Below are positions 26,879 to 34,753 of a stretch of DNA of 64,000 nucleotides, one piece after another (within the stretch, counting starts at the first letter, position 1; the number at the start of each line of letters is the position of its first letter). This DNA comes from UBA12481 sp942493265 (lineage in GTDB: Bacteria > Bacteroidota > Bacteroidia > Bacteroidales > UBA12481). The notes beneath the pieces were generated by a model. The model searched no databases. It saw only the letters and a program-made list of their open reading frames with translations, and had not been told where the DNA came from. The position numbers and the translations under genes are program-made. The stretch is from NCBI GenBank assembly GCA_942493265.1, contig OW818688.1:1364001-1428000 (forward strand), written 5' to 3'.

Positions 26879-27631
26879 ATGAAAAGGTTGAAAGGGTTAC
26901 TGAAAACGTTCCTGTTCCTGATCTCCGGAGCTCTCCTCCTGATAACCGGATGTGATAAGGATCCCGTGATACCCTTATCGGGTGTGTTTACCGACAGTCG
27001 TGATCAGCATGAATATAAATGGGTTACCATCGGCACCCAAACGTGGATGGCCGAGAATCTTGCCTACCTGCCACGCGTAAGCCCACCAACGTCCGGCTCC
27101 GATTCGCTCAAATATTATTATGTATTCAGATATACCGGCACGAATACCGAAGCCGCCCGGGAATGGGAATATTTCGGGCTTTTCGGGGTGTTCTATAACT
27201 GGCTGGCCGCTTTGGATGGCGCCGATAGCAGCAGCCTCGTGCCGAGCGGCGTTCAGGGCATCTGTCCCGATGGCTGGCACCTCCCTTCGGATGGCGAATG
27301 GGATACCCTGGTGAATTACCTCACAGGTGAATACTCCGCCGGCAAAAGAATGAAATCCTCTAAAGGCTGGAACAATTTTGAAGGGGAACCCGGCAATGGC
27401 GACAATTCAAGCGGATTCAACGCCCTGGCTGCCGGCTCACGGCGCAATGACGGCGGATTCTACAACCTCGGCTTCAGTGCCCTGTTCTGGTCATCCACCG
27501 GATACGATAAAACCAGCGCCTGGTACCGCTACCTCGGCTATTTCCACAACGGCATTTACCGGTACTACACCAACACGAGTTTTGGCTTTTCAGTGAGATG
27601 TGTGAGGGACCTCCCCCTGCCCCCTCCTTAG
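26879..27631 (+). CDS. FISUMP-domain lipoprotein whose end is supplied by a repeat element
   Basis: A 250-residue lipoprotein (signal ending LLLITGC). The body is a FISUMP domain (Fibrobacter succinogenes major paralogous domain): VTIGTQTWMAENLAYL, FYNWLAALDGA, CPDGWHLPSDGEWDTLVNYL, SSGFNALAAGSRR, FWSSTGYD and the closing FGFSVRCVRD. Such domains are surface-exposed in many Bacteroidota and Fibrobacterota; function unknown. The last residues (LPLPPP) and the TAG stop come from the left arm of the 115-bp palindromic element that begins at 27609, so the original C-terminus was replaced or slightly altered by the insertion; the domain itself is complete. Confidence 0.85.
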   Translation: MKRLKGLLKTFLFLISGALLLITGCDKDPVIPLSGVFTDSRDQHEYKWVTIGTQTWMAENLAYLPRVSPPTSGSDSLKYYYVFRYTGTNTEAAREWEYFGLFGVFYNWLAALDGADSSSLVPSGVQGICPDGWHLPSDGEWDTLVNYLTGEYSAGKRMKSSKGWNNFEGEPGNGDNSSGFNALAAGSRRNDGGFYNLGFSALFWSSTGYDKTSAWYRYLGYFHNGIYRYYTNTSFGFSVRCVRDLPLPPP

Positions 27632-27723
27632 AAAGGAGGGGGGTGCTACTTCTAGCAGAAATTTGTTGTAAGCCAAGCAGTTGAAATACCCCCCTCCTTT
27701 CTAAGGAGGGGGCAGGGGGAGGT
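27609..27723. mobile_element. 115-bp palindromic MITE-like element, copy 2
   Basis: Same length and same perfect 35-bp inverted arms (27609-27643, 27689-27723) as the element at 10271-10385; the 45-bp centres match when one is reverse-complemented (shared TGCTACTTCT, GTAAGC and GCAGTTGAA blocks). Its left arm overlaps the 3' end of the FISUMP gene. The palindromic arm could also act as a transcription stop for both convergent genes. Confidence 0.85.
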
Positions 27724-27761
27724 CTGCCGGCTTCGCTCCGAGGGTGGCAAAGTGGTGCGCT

Positions 27762-28457
27762 TTACCCCTTCCTCGAGATCGAATTCATTTTCTCAAAATC
27801 CAATATCTCAACCTGACGGTCCTCAATCTCAATAAGCCCCTCTTCCTTGAATTCCTTCAATATGCGGCTTACGGATTCTTTAGTCATGCCGGTGAATTCA
27901 GCTAACTCCTGTCGGGTCAGGGTCATCTCAAACGGGTTGGATTCAAATATGCTCTTCTGTAATATCAGCAGCGCTTCGGATATCCGGCCAGCCATGTTCT
28001 TCTGATTCAAACTCCGGATACGGTTGTATAGCATGATGGATTTCTCCCCCACGGTTTTGTAAAACCGCTTGGCAAAATCATTGTTGGTATCAATCAGCCG
28101 GTGAAGCTGATGGATCTCCAGATAACAGGTGCGGCAGGCCGATAGGGCAATGACCGAAAAATGATACCGGTTATCAACAAACAACCCCGGCCCGGTAAGG
28201 ATGAATACCGGCTTCTCAATGGATATGATGATGTCCTGCTCCCCGGCCGTCTCCAATACCACCTTCACCAACCCTTCATTCAAACTGACCAGGTGTGAGA
28301 TAGGCGCACCCTGCTTGGCAATTACCTCACCCGCCCGGTACGTGGTGTCGTACTTGGCCTCGTGAAGTATCTCCATTTCGGTATGATTGAGGGCCTGAAA
28401 AGCATCGCATTTCTGCAAGCAATGCAGACAGGAGTCCGGCGTTTGAGGTTCTGTCAT
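27762..28457 (-). CDS. FNR-like Crp-family transcriptional regulator with N-terminal cysteines
   Basis: A 231-residue Crp/Fnr protein: cyclic-nucleotide-type beta-roll about 25-130 (YRAGEVIAKQGAPISHLVSLNEGLVKVV), dimer helix, and a C-terminal HTH (LTRQELAEFTGMTKESVSRILKEF). The recognition helix has E-x2-S-R, the residues by which FNR reads TTGAT half sites. The N-terminus has Cys 10, 13 and 17 (C-x2-C-x3-C) and the beta-roll has Cys 108 and 111; E. coli FNR uses three N-terminal cysteines and one central one to hold an oxygen-sensitive [4Fe-4S] cluster. A similar cluster is therefore plausible, though spacing differs. It is divergent from the cytochrome genes, with a matching palindrome between. 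Confidence 0.88.
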   Translation of the reverse strand: MTEPQTPDSCLHCLQKCDAFQALNHTEMEILHEAKYDTTYRAGEVIAKQGAPISHLVSLNEGLVKVVLETAGEQDIIISIEKPVFILTGPGLFVDNRYHFSVIALSACRTCYLEIHQLHRLIDTNNDFAKRFYKTVGEKSIMLYNRIRSLNQKNMAGRISEALLILQKSIFESNPFEMTLTRQELAEFTGMTKESVSRILKEFKEEGLIEIEDRQVEILDFEKMNSISRKG

Positions 28458-28518
28458 CCTTTTTCGTTAGTTTTTAAGTTGCTAAGATATAGAATAATGA
28501 TATTAATCAACAAACGGA

Positions 28519-28530
28519 TGATTTAAATCA
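28519..28530. promoter_or_regulatory. Candidate FNR-type operator between regulator and cytochrome genes
   Basis: A perfect 12-bp palindrome TGATTTAAATCA, i.e. TGAT-N4-ATCA, the FNR/Dnr core (TTGAT-N4-ATCAA) with the outermost base of each side changed. It lies 62 nt upstream of the FNR-like gene (28457) and 135 nt upstream of the hexaheme gene (28665), well placed to control both. Confidence 0.6.
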
Positions 28531-28664
28531 CTTCAGCAAAGATATACATCTGTACAGAATTGAAATACTTCAGCTCAATTATGCATACATATCAATATGT
28601 GAAGGATTACTGTTCTGTTAATAACAACTACTTTTCAACCAAACTATCAACAAATAATTAATAG

Positions 28665-29744
28665 ATGAAAAAGTTAGGTTATTTTTTAAGCATCAGCGCT
28701 TTAGCAATTTTTGCGCTGGTGGTGCTTTTCCCCGCTTGCGAAGGTCCTGAGGGTCCCGCCGGTAAGGACGGGTTGGATGGAGCAAACGGAAAAGACGTTA
28801 ACGCATTCTGCGTGAAGTGTCATAACGAAGCTACATTCTCCACCGTTGAAGCTCAGTTTGAAACTGCTCTTCACAGTGAAGGTCACACCTGGACAGCTGC
28901 CAGCTACGGCGGCAACAACGCGTGTGCAAAATGCCACTCATATCAGGGTTACAAAGAAACTCAGCTTACCGGTCGCGATACCATGGCTGCTGTTTCAAAA
29001 ATCCCTGTAGGTCTGCAGTGCGATGCCTGCCATGAATTCCATGGTACCCTCGACTCAACCGATTTCCCGAACTATGCTCTGGGTCACACCGAGCCGGTTA
29101 GCCTGATCTTCGGCGGTCACAAAGAAACTATCGATTTCGGCAACTCGTCAAACGCCTGCACTTATTGCCACCAGGCCCGTAACGACGCAGCTTTCCCGCT
29201 GCCACTTACCGGTGACACCACCTATGCCATCACCAACGCACGTTTTGGTCCGCACCACGGTACACAGTCACACCTGCTGAACGGCAGCCAGGGCTGGGAA
29301 TATCCTGGTACAATGGCTTATACCCAAACCAACCACAAAAGCGTTGCTACCTGCTCCATGTGCCACATGGCTAAAGGTACCGACAGCGAAATCGGTGGTC
29401 ACACCTGGAGAATTAAAAACGAAGACGGTTCAAAAGTTAACCTGGCTGGTTGCGTAAAATGCCACGCCGGTGCAACTACAACCGACATCAACGGTAAACA
29501 AACCGAAATCACTGGTCTCATCAATCAGCTGAAAACCAAACTGATCGACCTGAAACTGCTGAACTCGGCTACCGATCTTGCATGGCCTTGGAATAACGCC
29601 AGCGGTAAAGGTGCCCGTTGGACCCTGAAAGAAGCCGGTGCTTTCTTTAATTATAAACTGATTACTGAAGACCGTAGCGCAGGTGCCCATAACTACAAAT
29701 ACACCAAAGCCCTGCTCGTTAACTCACTCGACGCTTTGAAGTAA
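28665..29744 (+). CDS. Hexaheme c-type cytochrome lipoprotein with collagen-like linker
   Basis: A 359-residue lipoprotein (signal ending LVVLFPAC, acylated Cys 25) followed at once by six Gly-X-Y triplets (GPEGPAGKDGLDGANGKD), a collagen-like linker, and then six CXXCH heme sites (CVKCH, CAKCH, CDACH, CTYCH, CSMCH, CVKCH). Extra histidines (ALHSEGH, GHTE, GHKE, FGPHHG, GGHTW) can supply distal ligands, so bis-His hemes are likely. The C-terminal 90 residues lack heme sites. It is the first cytochrome gene after the FNR-like operator, with a strong terminator behind. A lipid anchor plus linker suggests exposure at the outer membrane; whether inside or outside is not shown. Electron transfer role is firm, partner inferred. 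Confidence 0.88.
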   Translation: MKKLGYFLSISALAIFALVVLFPACEGPEGPAGKDGLDGANGKDVNAFCVKCHNEATFSTVEAQFETALHSEGHTWTAASYGGNNACAKCHSYQGYKETQLTGRDTMAAVSKIPVGLQCDACHEFHGTLDSTDFPNYALGHTEPVSLIFGGHKETIDFGNSSNACTYCHQARNDAAFPLPLTGDTTYAITNARFGPHHGTQSHLLNGSQGWEYPGTMAYTQTNHKSVATCSMCHMAKGTDSEIGGHTWRIKNEDGSKVNLAGCVKCHAGATTTDINGKQTEITGLINQLKTKLIDLKLLNSATDLAWPWNNASGKGARWTLKEAGAFFNYKLITEDRSAGAHNYKYTKALLVNSLDALK

Positions 29745-29765
29745 TTGATCAATGATATAAAACAG

Positions 29766-29800
29766 AAGGCTCTAACTCGTTTAGAGCCTTTTGTTTTTTT
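29766..29800 (+). terminator. Rho-independent terminator after the hexaheme gene
   Basis: Perfect 10-bp stem AAGGCTCTAA / TTAGAGCCTT, 5-nt loop, followed by TTGTTTTTTT. It separates the hexaheme gene from the next group, so the two are probably unequal in expression. Confidence 0.88.
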
Positions 29801-29831
29801 GTAATTTGTGCGAAATTAAAAGGAGATAAAA

Positions 29832-30203
29832 ATGAAAATCAAACATTTAACAACCCTGCTTCTGGGGATTATGATGATCGGGATGGTATCATGCGAATAT
29901 GTGACCATCGAACCGAAAGATGTAGTGATACCGGATACCCCGGTAAGTTATAAAACGGATGTTGAACCGGTTTTCGCACTGCTGAACTGTACACAGTGTC
30001 ACCCCGGTCTGTCAAAACCTGACCTCAGGGTGGATAAATCCTACGCCTCACTCATCAGCAACAATCTGCTGGATACCACTACTCCCGCCAACAGCAAGCT
30101 GATGGTTTATATCAATAACGGGCATAATACGGCCGCCAACATGACGCCAACTCAAAAAGCCCTGATTCTGAAGTGGATAACTGAAGGTGCTAAAAACAAT
30201 TAA
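29832..30203 (+). CDS. Monoheme c-type cytochrome lipoprotein
   Basis: A 123-residue lipoprotein (signal ending MIGMVSC) with one CXXCH (CTQCH at about residue 55) and the C-terminal phrase NMTPTQKALILKWITEGAKNN that closes many small class I or planctomycete-type (PSCyt1-like) cytochromes; a Met in NAANMT may be the distal ligand. A strong Shine-Dalgarno sequence (AAAGGAGATAAAA) precedes the ATG, unusual for Bacteroidota. The DUF5777 barrel gene follows after 15 bp, so the two form an operon and probably act together at the outer membrane. Confidence 0.85.
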   Translation: MKIKHLTTLLLGIMMIGMVSCEYVTIEPKDVVIPDTPVSYKTDVEPVFALLNCTQCHPGLSKPDLRVDKSYASLISNNLLDTTTPANSKLMVYINNGHNTAANMTPTQKALILKWITEGAKNN

Positions 30204-30218
30204 TCCGGAGGAACGAAT

Positions 30219-31094
30219 ATGAAATCTATACTCAATATCTCTAAGATGGCAGCCGTATTGCTGCTGCTTGCTTTCAGCGCCCAGTCTTTCGCTCAGGAAG
30301 AATCTGAAGGTCCCGACCGCCGTCCCGTTACCGAAGTTTTTAACTCTTCACTGCTGATCGATCAGCAAACCGTTACCAGCCCCTATAAAGGCGGACTCGA
30401 ACTGATCATCCATCACCGTTTCGGTACCATGGAAAAAGGATTTTCCGATATCGCCGGTATTTATGCTTCTTCAAATATCCGCATGGGTTTCAATTACGGA
30501 ATCACTGAAAAACTTTCTGTCGGAATCGGTACCGAAAGATATAACGCCTATCAGGATATCTATGCCAAATACGCGATCCTGCAGCAGAAGAGAACCGGTA
30601 TGCCGGTTTCCGTCAGCTTCATGACTCAGGTTGGCCTTGATGCCCGCAGTAAGGAAAATTATGGCAAGGACACCGCCTTCGTTAACCGTTTTTCTTATTT
30701 CAACCAGATCATCGTTTCGCGCAAGTTCAACAGCAAGTTCAGCTTGCAGTTTGCCCCGTCGTTCATCCATTTCAATGCAGTCGACAGCACAAAACGCAAT
30801 GATTATATCGGTATCTCAGCCGGCGCCCGCTATAAAGTATATAACGAAATGTCAATTATCGGTACCTATGATCAGGGATTCTCTGTTCTGGGCGATGATA
30901 AGGCCGGTATCATAACCCCGAAACCGAGCTTCGGATTCGGTTTGGAAATCGGTTCGCCTACCCACTGCTTTATGGTATTTGCCTCCAATTCCTATAATAT
31001 CGTTCCCCAGAAAAACATGGCCTACAACCAGTACAGCGTATTGGACGGAGCCAAGGGGATACGGTTCGGGTTTAATTTAACTGTGAGGTTTTAA
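30219..31094 (+). CDS. DUF5777-family outer-membrane beta-barrel protein
   Basis: A 291-residue exported protein (signal MKSILNISKMAAVLLLLAFSAQSFAQ). The start of the mature part (RPVTEVFNSSLLIDQQTVTSPYKGGLELIIHHRFG) is characteristic of DUF5777, and the rest is a series of amphipathic strands ending in a terminal strand with aromatic end (IRFGFNLTVRF), typical of outer-membrane insertion. At about 265 mature residues it would form a barrel of perhaps 12-14 strands. In other Bacteroidota this family is often found beside cytochromes and copper or electron-transfer proteins; its role is not established. Preceded by a clear ribosome site (CCGGAGGAACGAAT) and coupled to the monoheme cytochrome gene. 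Confidence 0.85.
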   Translation: MKSILNISKMAAVLLLLAFSAQSFAQEESEGPDRRPVTEVFNSSLLIDQQTVTSPYKGGLELIIHHRFGTMEKGFSDIAGIYASSNIRMGFNYGITEKLSVGIGTERYNAYQDIYAKYAILQQKRTGMPVSVSFMTQVGLDARSKENYGKDTAFVNRFSYFNQIIVSRKFNSKFSLQFAPSFIHFNAVDSTKRNDYIGISAGARYKVYNEMSIIGTYDQGFSVLGDDKAGIITPKPSFGFGLEIGSPTHCFMVFASNSYNIVPQKNMAYNQYSVLDGAKGIRFGFNLTVRF

Positions 31095-31107
31095 TTGAAG
31101 CAGGAAT

Positions 31108-31219
31108 TTAGAGATTCGATGACCAGTTTTGAATTTTGAAATTACAGATTCAGGTAGGCTCGGCAACGTTCACTTGAATCTCCCCCTTCAGCATTCAACA
31201 TTGGTCTTCGAATCTCTAA
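31108..31219. repeat. Imperfect inverted repeat between barrel and heptaheme genes
   Basis: An 18-nt arm at 31108-31125 (TTAGAGATTCGATGACCA) pairs with 31202-31219 with one mismatch, and pairing extends a few bases inward (GTTTTGAAT / ATTCAACAT). The interior is about 76 bp with no gene. It may be a small palindromic repeat element or an mRNA structure in the intergenic gap. Confidence 0.5.
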
Positions 31220-31249
31220 CCTCTTCCTTCCTTAACCACATCTCTCCTA

Positions 31250-32197
31250 ATGAAATTAAAACTACCCATCCTCCTCCTCTCCCTGGCCATCAGCCTGTCG
31301 GTGACCGCGCAGGATTCCATCCCGGCACCCGCTGTGAGCAATCCGGCTAACAACCAGTGCCTGAACTGCCACGGCAAACGCTGGTATACCTACGCCAACC
31401 AGGATTCGAGCCAGGTGATGAACCATAAAATGTTTAAGGACCTGATTATTGATACCGTAGCTTTCTACCACAATAATCATAAAACCTTAACCTGTACCGA
31501 TTGCCATTCCAGCGAGTATTCCACCCTGCCGCACAAGTCGGACCTGAAACTCGAACCCGTGCTGGTATGCACCGATTGCCATTCGGATACGGATGATGTT
31601 CCGCCGATCAATTTTACAGGAATTACCGAGGAGTATAATAAAAGCGTACACGCAACCCGCAAGAATTCGATGGTAAACTGCTGGTCGTGCCATAATCCTC
31701 ATACTTACAACATTACTACCCGCAGCCAGGAAAACCTCACTCAGGTGGTTGCCTACGATAATTCCATATGCCTCGAGTGCCATTCCGGTATGGGCAAGTT
31801 CGATATCCTTTACGGTGATCCGAATTCCTCCCTGCTGGCCAAGCATCAGTGGCTTCCGAATCCGGTTTCCCATTTTAAAAGTGTGCGCTGCATCGAGTGC
31901 CATGCCGAAATCCGTGAGGATGTTCTGGTTGCCCATAATATCCGTCCAAAAGAGGAGGCAGTGCGTATCTGCGCCGAGTGCCATTCAGCCGATTCCCGAC
32001 TGAAAAACTCGCTTTACAAGTACCAGCTCGCCCAGGAACGGTCGGAAAAGGGGATACTGACCTCCATTATTTCGAAAGAAACTTTTGCTATCGGCACAAA
32101 CCCAAGCCCGCTGCTCAACCTGATCAGCCTCATCATCCTGGCTATGGCCGTCGCCGGTATCGCAATTCACACCATAATCAGAATAATCAAGAAATAA
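31250..32197 (+). CDS. Membrane-anchored heptaheme c-type cytochrome
   Basis: A 315-residue protein with signal peptide (MKLKLPILLLSLAISLSVTAQ), seven CXXCH sites (CLNCH, CTDCH, CTDCH, CWSCH, CLECH, CIECH, CAECH) across about residues 40-240, and one C-terminal membrane helix (LLNLISLIILAMAVAGIAIHTIIRI) ending in IIKK. The heme domain is thus periplasmic and tethered to the inner membrane from its C-terminus. The cytochrome b gene starts 1 bp after its stop. Together they look like a quinol-oxidising or quinone-reducing module passing electrons between membrane quinones and periplasmic cytochromes; direction unknown. Distal histidines are plentiful (VMNHKMF, YHNNHK). Confidence 0.9.
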   Translation: MKLKLPILLLSLAISLSVTAQDSIPAPAVSNPANNQCLNCHGKRWYTYANQDSSQVMNHKMFKDLIIDTVAFYHNNHKTLTCTDCHSSEYSTLPHKSDLKLEPVLVCTDCHSDTDDVPPINFTGITEEYNKSVHATRKNSMVNCWSCHNPHTYNITTRSQENLTQVVAYDNSICLECHSGMGKFDILYGDPNSSLLAKHQWLPNPVSHFKSVRCIECHAEIREDVLVAHNIRPKEEAVRICAECHSADSRLKNSLYKYQLAQERSEKGILTSIISKETFAIGTNPSPLLNLISLIILAMAVAGIAIHTIIRIIKK

Positions 32198-32198
32198 T

Positions 32199-32828
32199 AT
32201 GAGCGGAAAAGTATACCTCTATCCAATCTGGATCCGTCTGTGGCATATCACAAACGCCTTGCTCTGCCTGGTCCTCATATTCTCAGGAATCAGCATGCAT
32301 TTCGCTACTCCCGATGGCCCCAGGATCCGTTTCGATCTCGCCGTTTCCATGCACAATATCGCCGGGATCATCCTTACGTTCAGCTACGTATTCTTCTTTC
32401 TGGGCAATCTCTTTACCGGAAACGGTCTCAATTATGTGATCCAGTTCCGCGGATTCCGTCAGCGCCTGTGGAAACAAATGATGTATTACACCATCGGGGT
32501 TTTCAAAGGCGAGGAAGCACCATTTCCGATCGGAAGCGCCCGGAAATTCAATCCGCTTCAGCAATTGACCTATGCCGTGATCATGTATTTTATCCTCCCG
32601 CTGCTTTTTGTAACCGGATGGGGTCTCCTGTTCCCGGATGCAATTATCGAGGAGTGGCTGGGAATCAATGGTTTCGCTGCAACCGATTTTCTGCATATAG
32701 CCGGCGGATTCGCCGTCTCGATATTCCTTCTCATTCATCTCTATTTTGCAACAATGGGCAAAAAACCAACCGATCACTACAAAGCAATGATCACCGGTTA
32801 TCATGAGGATGAGTCGGAACATGAATAA
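32199..32828 (+). CDS. Cytochrome b of the formate dehydrogenase/Ni-Fe hydrogenase b-subunit type
   Basis: A 209-residue four-helix integral membrane protein. Conserved histidines for two b hemes: IRLWHITNA (helix 1), SMHNIAG (helix 2), DFLHIAGG and FLLIHLYFA (helix 4). Basic cytoplasmic loops and the short helix spacing fit the cytochrome b561/Ni_hydr_CYTB family. It follows the heptaheme gene with a 1-bp gap and ends before a good terminator, so this two-gene unit is probably a quinone-coupled electron-transfer complex in the inner membrane. Confidence 0.88.
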   Translation: MSGKVYLYPIWIRLWHITNALLCLVLIFSGISMHFATPDGPRIRFDLAVSMHNIAGIILTFSYVFFFLGNLFTGNGLNYVIQFRGFRQRLWKQMMYYTIGVFKGEEAPFPIGSARKFNPLQQLTYAVIMYFILPLLFVTGWGLLFPDAIIEEWLGINGFAATDFLHIAGGFAVSIFLLIHLYFATMGKKPTDHYKAMITGYHEDESEHE

Positions 32829-32859
32829 AAAAGAAGTGTGGTGGTTTATTTTTGGGTCT

Positions 32860-32891
32860 AACCCGGTCCGGATCTCCGGCCGGGTTTTTCC
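32860..32891 (+). terminator. Rho-independent terminator after cytochrome b
   Basis: AACCCGG-T-CCGG / CCGG-CCGGGTT stem (11 pairs with one bulged T), ATCT loop, then TTTTCCTTTTC. It closes the heptaheme-cytochrome b unit before the M14 genes. Confidence 0.82.
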
Positions 32892-32948
32892 TTTTCTATA
32901 AGTTATGTAAATTTCCATGCCCGTATTGGGTTACCTAAACCTGCCTGT

Positions 32949-34751
32949 ATGAAAATACCTTTTTCGAATTTTCCAGCCTCCCTGCTCTGTGCTTCCTTCA
33001 TTACCTTTTCAGGTTTTTCGTTGGTTGCTCAGCAAGCTGTTGTTAATCAGTATCATTCGCCTGCCGAAATCAGCAGCCAGCTCAGCGCCTTTGCCAAAGC
33101 CCAACCTGCCACGGTCAAGGTTCATTCGCTGGCAAAAAGTTTCAATGGCTCAGAGTATCAGGTGTTTGAAATCGGCAAGGAACTGAAATCCGCCTCCCGG
33201 AACAATCCTGCCGTGCTGGTTATCGCAAATCCCGAGGGTACCGCCCCCCTGGCCAGCGAAGCCGCCCTGTTCCTCATCCGTGAATTGCTCAGTAAACCGG
33301 AACGCTTCGAAAATCTTACCTGGTACGTGATCGCCTGCGGAAATCCCGATGGCGCCGCACGATATTTCCAAAAACCTCTCCAGATGGATGGCCGGAATCT
33401 CAGGCCCTGGAATGATGATATGGATGAACTGACCGATGAGGATGGTGCTGAAGATCTTAATAATGACGGATTTATAACCCAGATGCGGGTGAAGGACCCC
33501 GAGGGTTCTTATATACCTGATGATAAGGATCCCCGGCAGATGAAACGCGCCGATCCACTGAAAGGGGAGAGGGGTATCTATAAATTGTACCCTGAAGGCA
33601 TTGATAATGACGGAGATGGACAGTATAACGAGGATTCCCCCGGCGGAACCAATATCGGTATCACCTTCCCATTCCTGTACGGATATAACCAGACGGGAAC
33701 CGGCGCCTGGAGCGGATCGGAGCCGGAGATATACAGCCTCATGCAGTTCGTGAACGCTCATCCCGAAATCGCTTTTACCATGACTTACGCCGCAACCAAC
33801 TGGTGCCTGGTGCCACCGAAGGGCGGTCGGAAAAGTACCATGAACCTCAGCGCCATCAAGCTTCCCCAGCGTTATGTGCAGATGCTGAACGCCGAAGCCG
33901 ATAAAACCTACTCGCTCGACGAAGTGAAGGAGCTGATGAAAGCCGTGGTTCCGCCCGGTACCGTGGTGGATGATGGCATGGTGGCCGGAATGCTCGACAT
34001 GGGCGCCGTGGTGAATCCTGTAGATGCCGACCTGAAAATGTATACCGCACTGGCTGAGAAGTATAAAAAATACCTCAAGGAAAAGGGGTGGACCGCAAAA
34101 CGTGCTGATCCTCAGCGTGAAAAAGACGGGACTTTCGAATTATGGTCGTACTACCAGCTGGGTTTACCCAGTTTCAGCCAGGATTTCTGGGCTCTTCCCA
34201 AACCCAAGGATTCTCTCAAAAATGCTTTCCTGGCTTATAACGATACCCTCCTCGGCGGAAAAGGTTTCGCCGCCTGGAAGGAGTTCGACCACCCGAAACT
34301 TGGTAAGGTGGAGATCGGCGGAAATATTCCGTATGCCGATGTGCTGCCGCTCCCGCAAAAGATAGATACCCTGCTCACTGTACAGGTTCCCTGGATTTTT
34401 GAACTGGTGAGGCAGATTCCCGAACTCGTGATCGAGGAGGTGAAAACCGAACCGCAGGGCGCCGGTATTTACCGCATTACCGCCTGGGTGAGGAATACCA
34501 AACAGTTCGCTTTCCCACTGGCTATCGGCCAGCGTACCAAAGTGCCGGCCCCGGCAATCGTTACCCTCACCGGCAAGGGGGTAAAATTTATTTCCGGCAG
34601 GGAGCGCTCTTCACTTGAGGGACTCAACGGATACGACCAACGTAAGCTTACCTGGATCGTTCAATCGGAAGATCCGGCGGATCTCCTCCTGAAAGTGGAT
34701 CCGGTGAATGCTTTCGGCAGTGAAAAATCAATCAAACTGGGAGGAAACTGA
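32949..34751 (+). CDS. M14 carboxypeptidase-like protein lacking the zinc-binding residues
   Basis: A 600-residue exported paralogue of the M14 peptidase that follows. Signal peptide to about residue 27 (FSGFSLVAQ). Aligning the two by eye, the zinc motif H-x2-E (H96, E99 in the neighbour) reads N-P-E-G-T-A here, so both ligands are lost; the third ligand region FHNSGG reads TYAATN; the substrate arginine in NRNFP reads NIGITFP; and the catalytic Glu in LVGELF reads FSQDFW. All main catalytic positions are thus changed. Two acidic inserts (DEDGAEDLNNDGFITQMR and DNDGDGQYNED) may bind calcium and are shared with the neighbour. It is probably a pseudoenzyme, perhaps a peptide-binding partner of the active copy 2 bp downstream. 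Confidence 0.85.
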   Translation: MKIPFSNFPASLLCASFITFSGFSLVAQQAVVNQYHSPAEISSQLSAFAKAQPATVKVHSLAKSFNGSEYQVFEIGKELKSASRNNPAVLVIANPEGTAPLASEAALFLIRELLSKPERFENLTWYVIACGNPDGAARYFQKPLQMDGRNLRPWNDDMDELTDEDGAEDLNNDGFITQMRVKDPEGSYIPDDKDPRQMKRADPLKGERGIYKLYPEGIDNDGDGQYNEDSPGGTNIGITFPFLYGYNQTGTGAWSGSEPEIYSLMQFVNAHPEIAFTMTYAATNWCLVPPKGGRKSTMNLSAIKLPQRYVQMLNAEADKTYSLDEVKELMKAVVPPGTVVDDGMVAGMLDMGAVVNPVDADLKMYTALAEKYKKYLKEKGWTAKRADPQREKDGTFELWSYYQLGLPSFSQDFWALPKPKDSLKNAFLAYNDTLLGGKGFAAWKEFDHPKLGKVEIGGNIPYADVLPLPQKIDTLLTVQVPWIFELVRQIPELVIEEVKTEPQGAGIYRITAWVRNTKQFAFPLAIGQRTKVPAPAIVTLTGKGVKFISGRERSSLEGLNGYDQRKLTWIVQSEDPADLLLKVDPVNAFGSEKSIKLGGN

Positions 34752-34753
34752 TC

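Noticed and set aside
30219..31094. DUF5777 barrel as an MtrB-type porin that sheaths a multiheme cytochrome
   Set aside because: Kept only as a loose idea: about 265 mature residues allow a much narrower barrel than the roughly 26 strands of MtrB.
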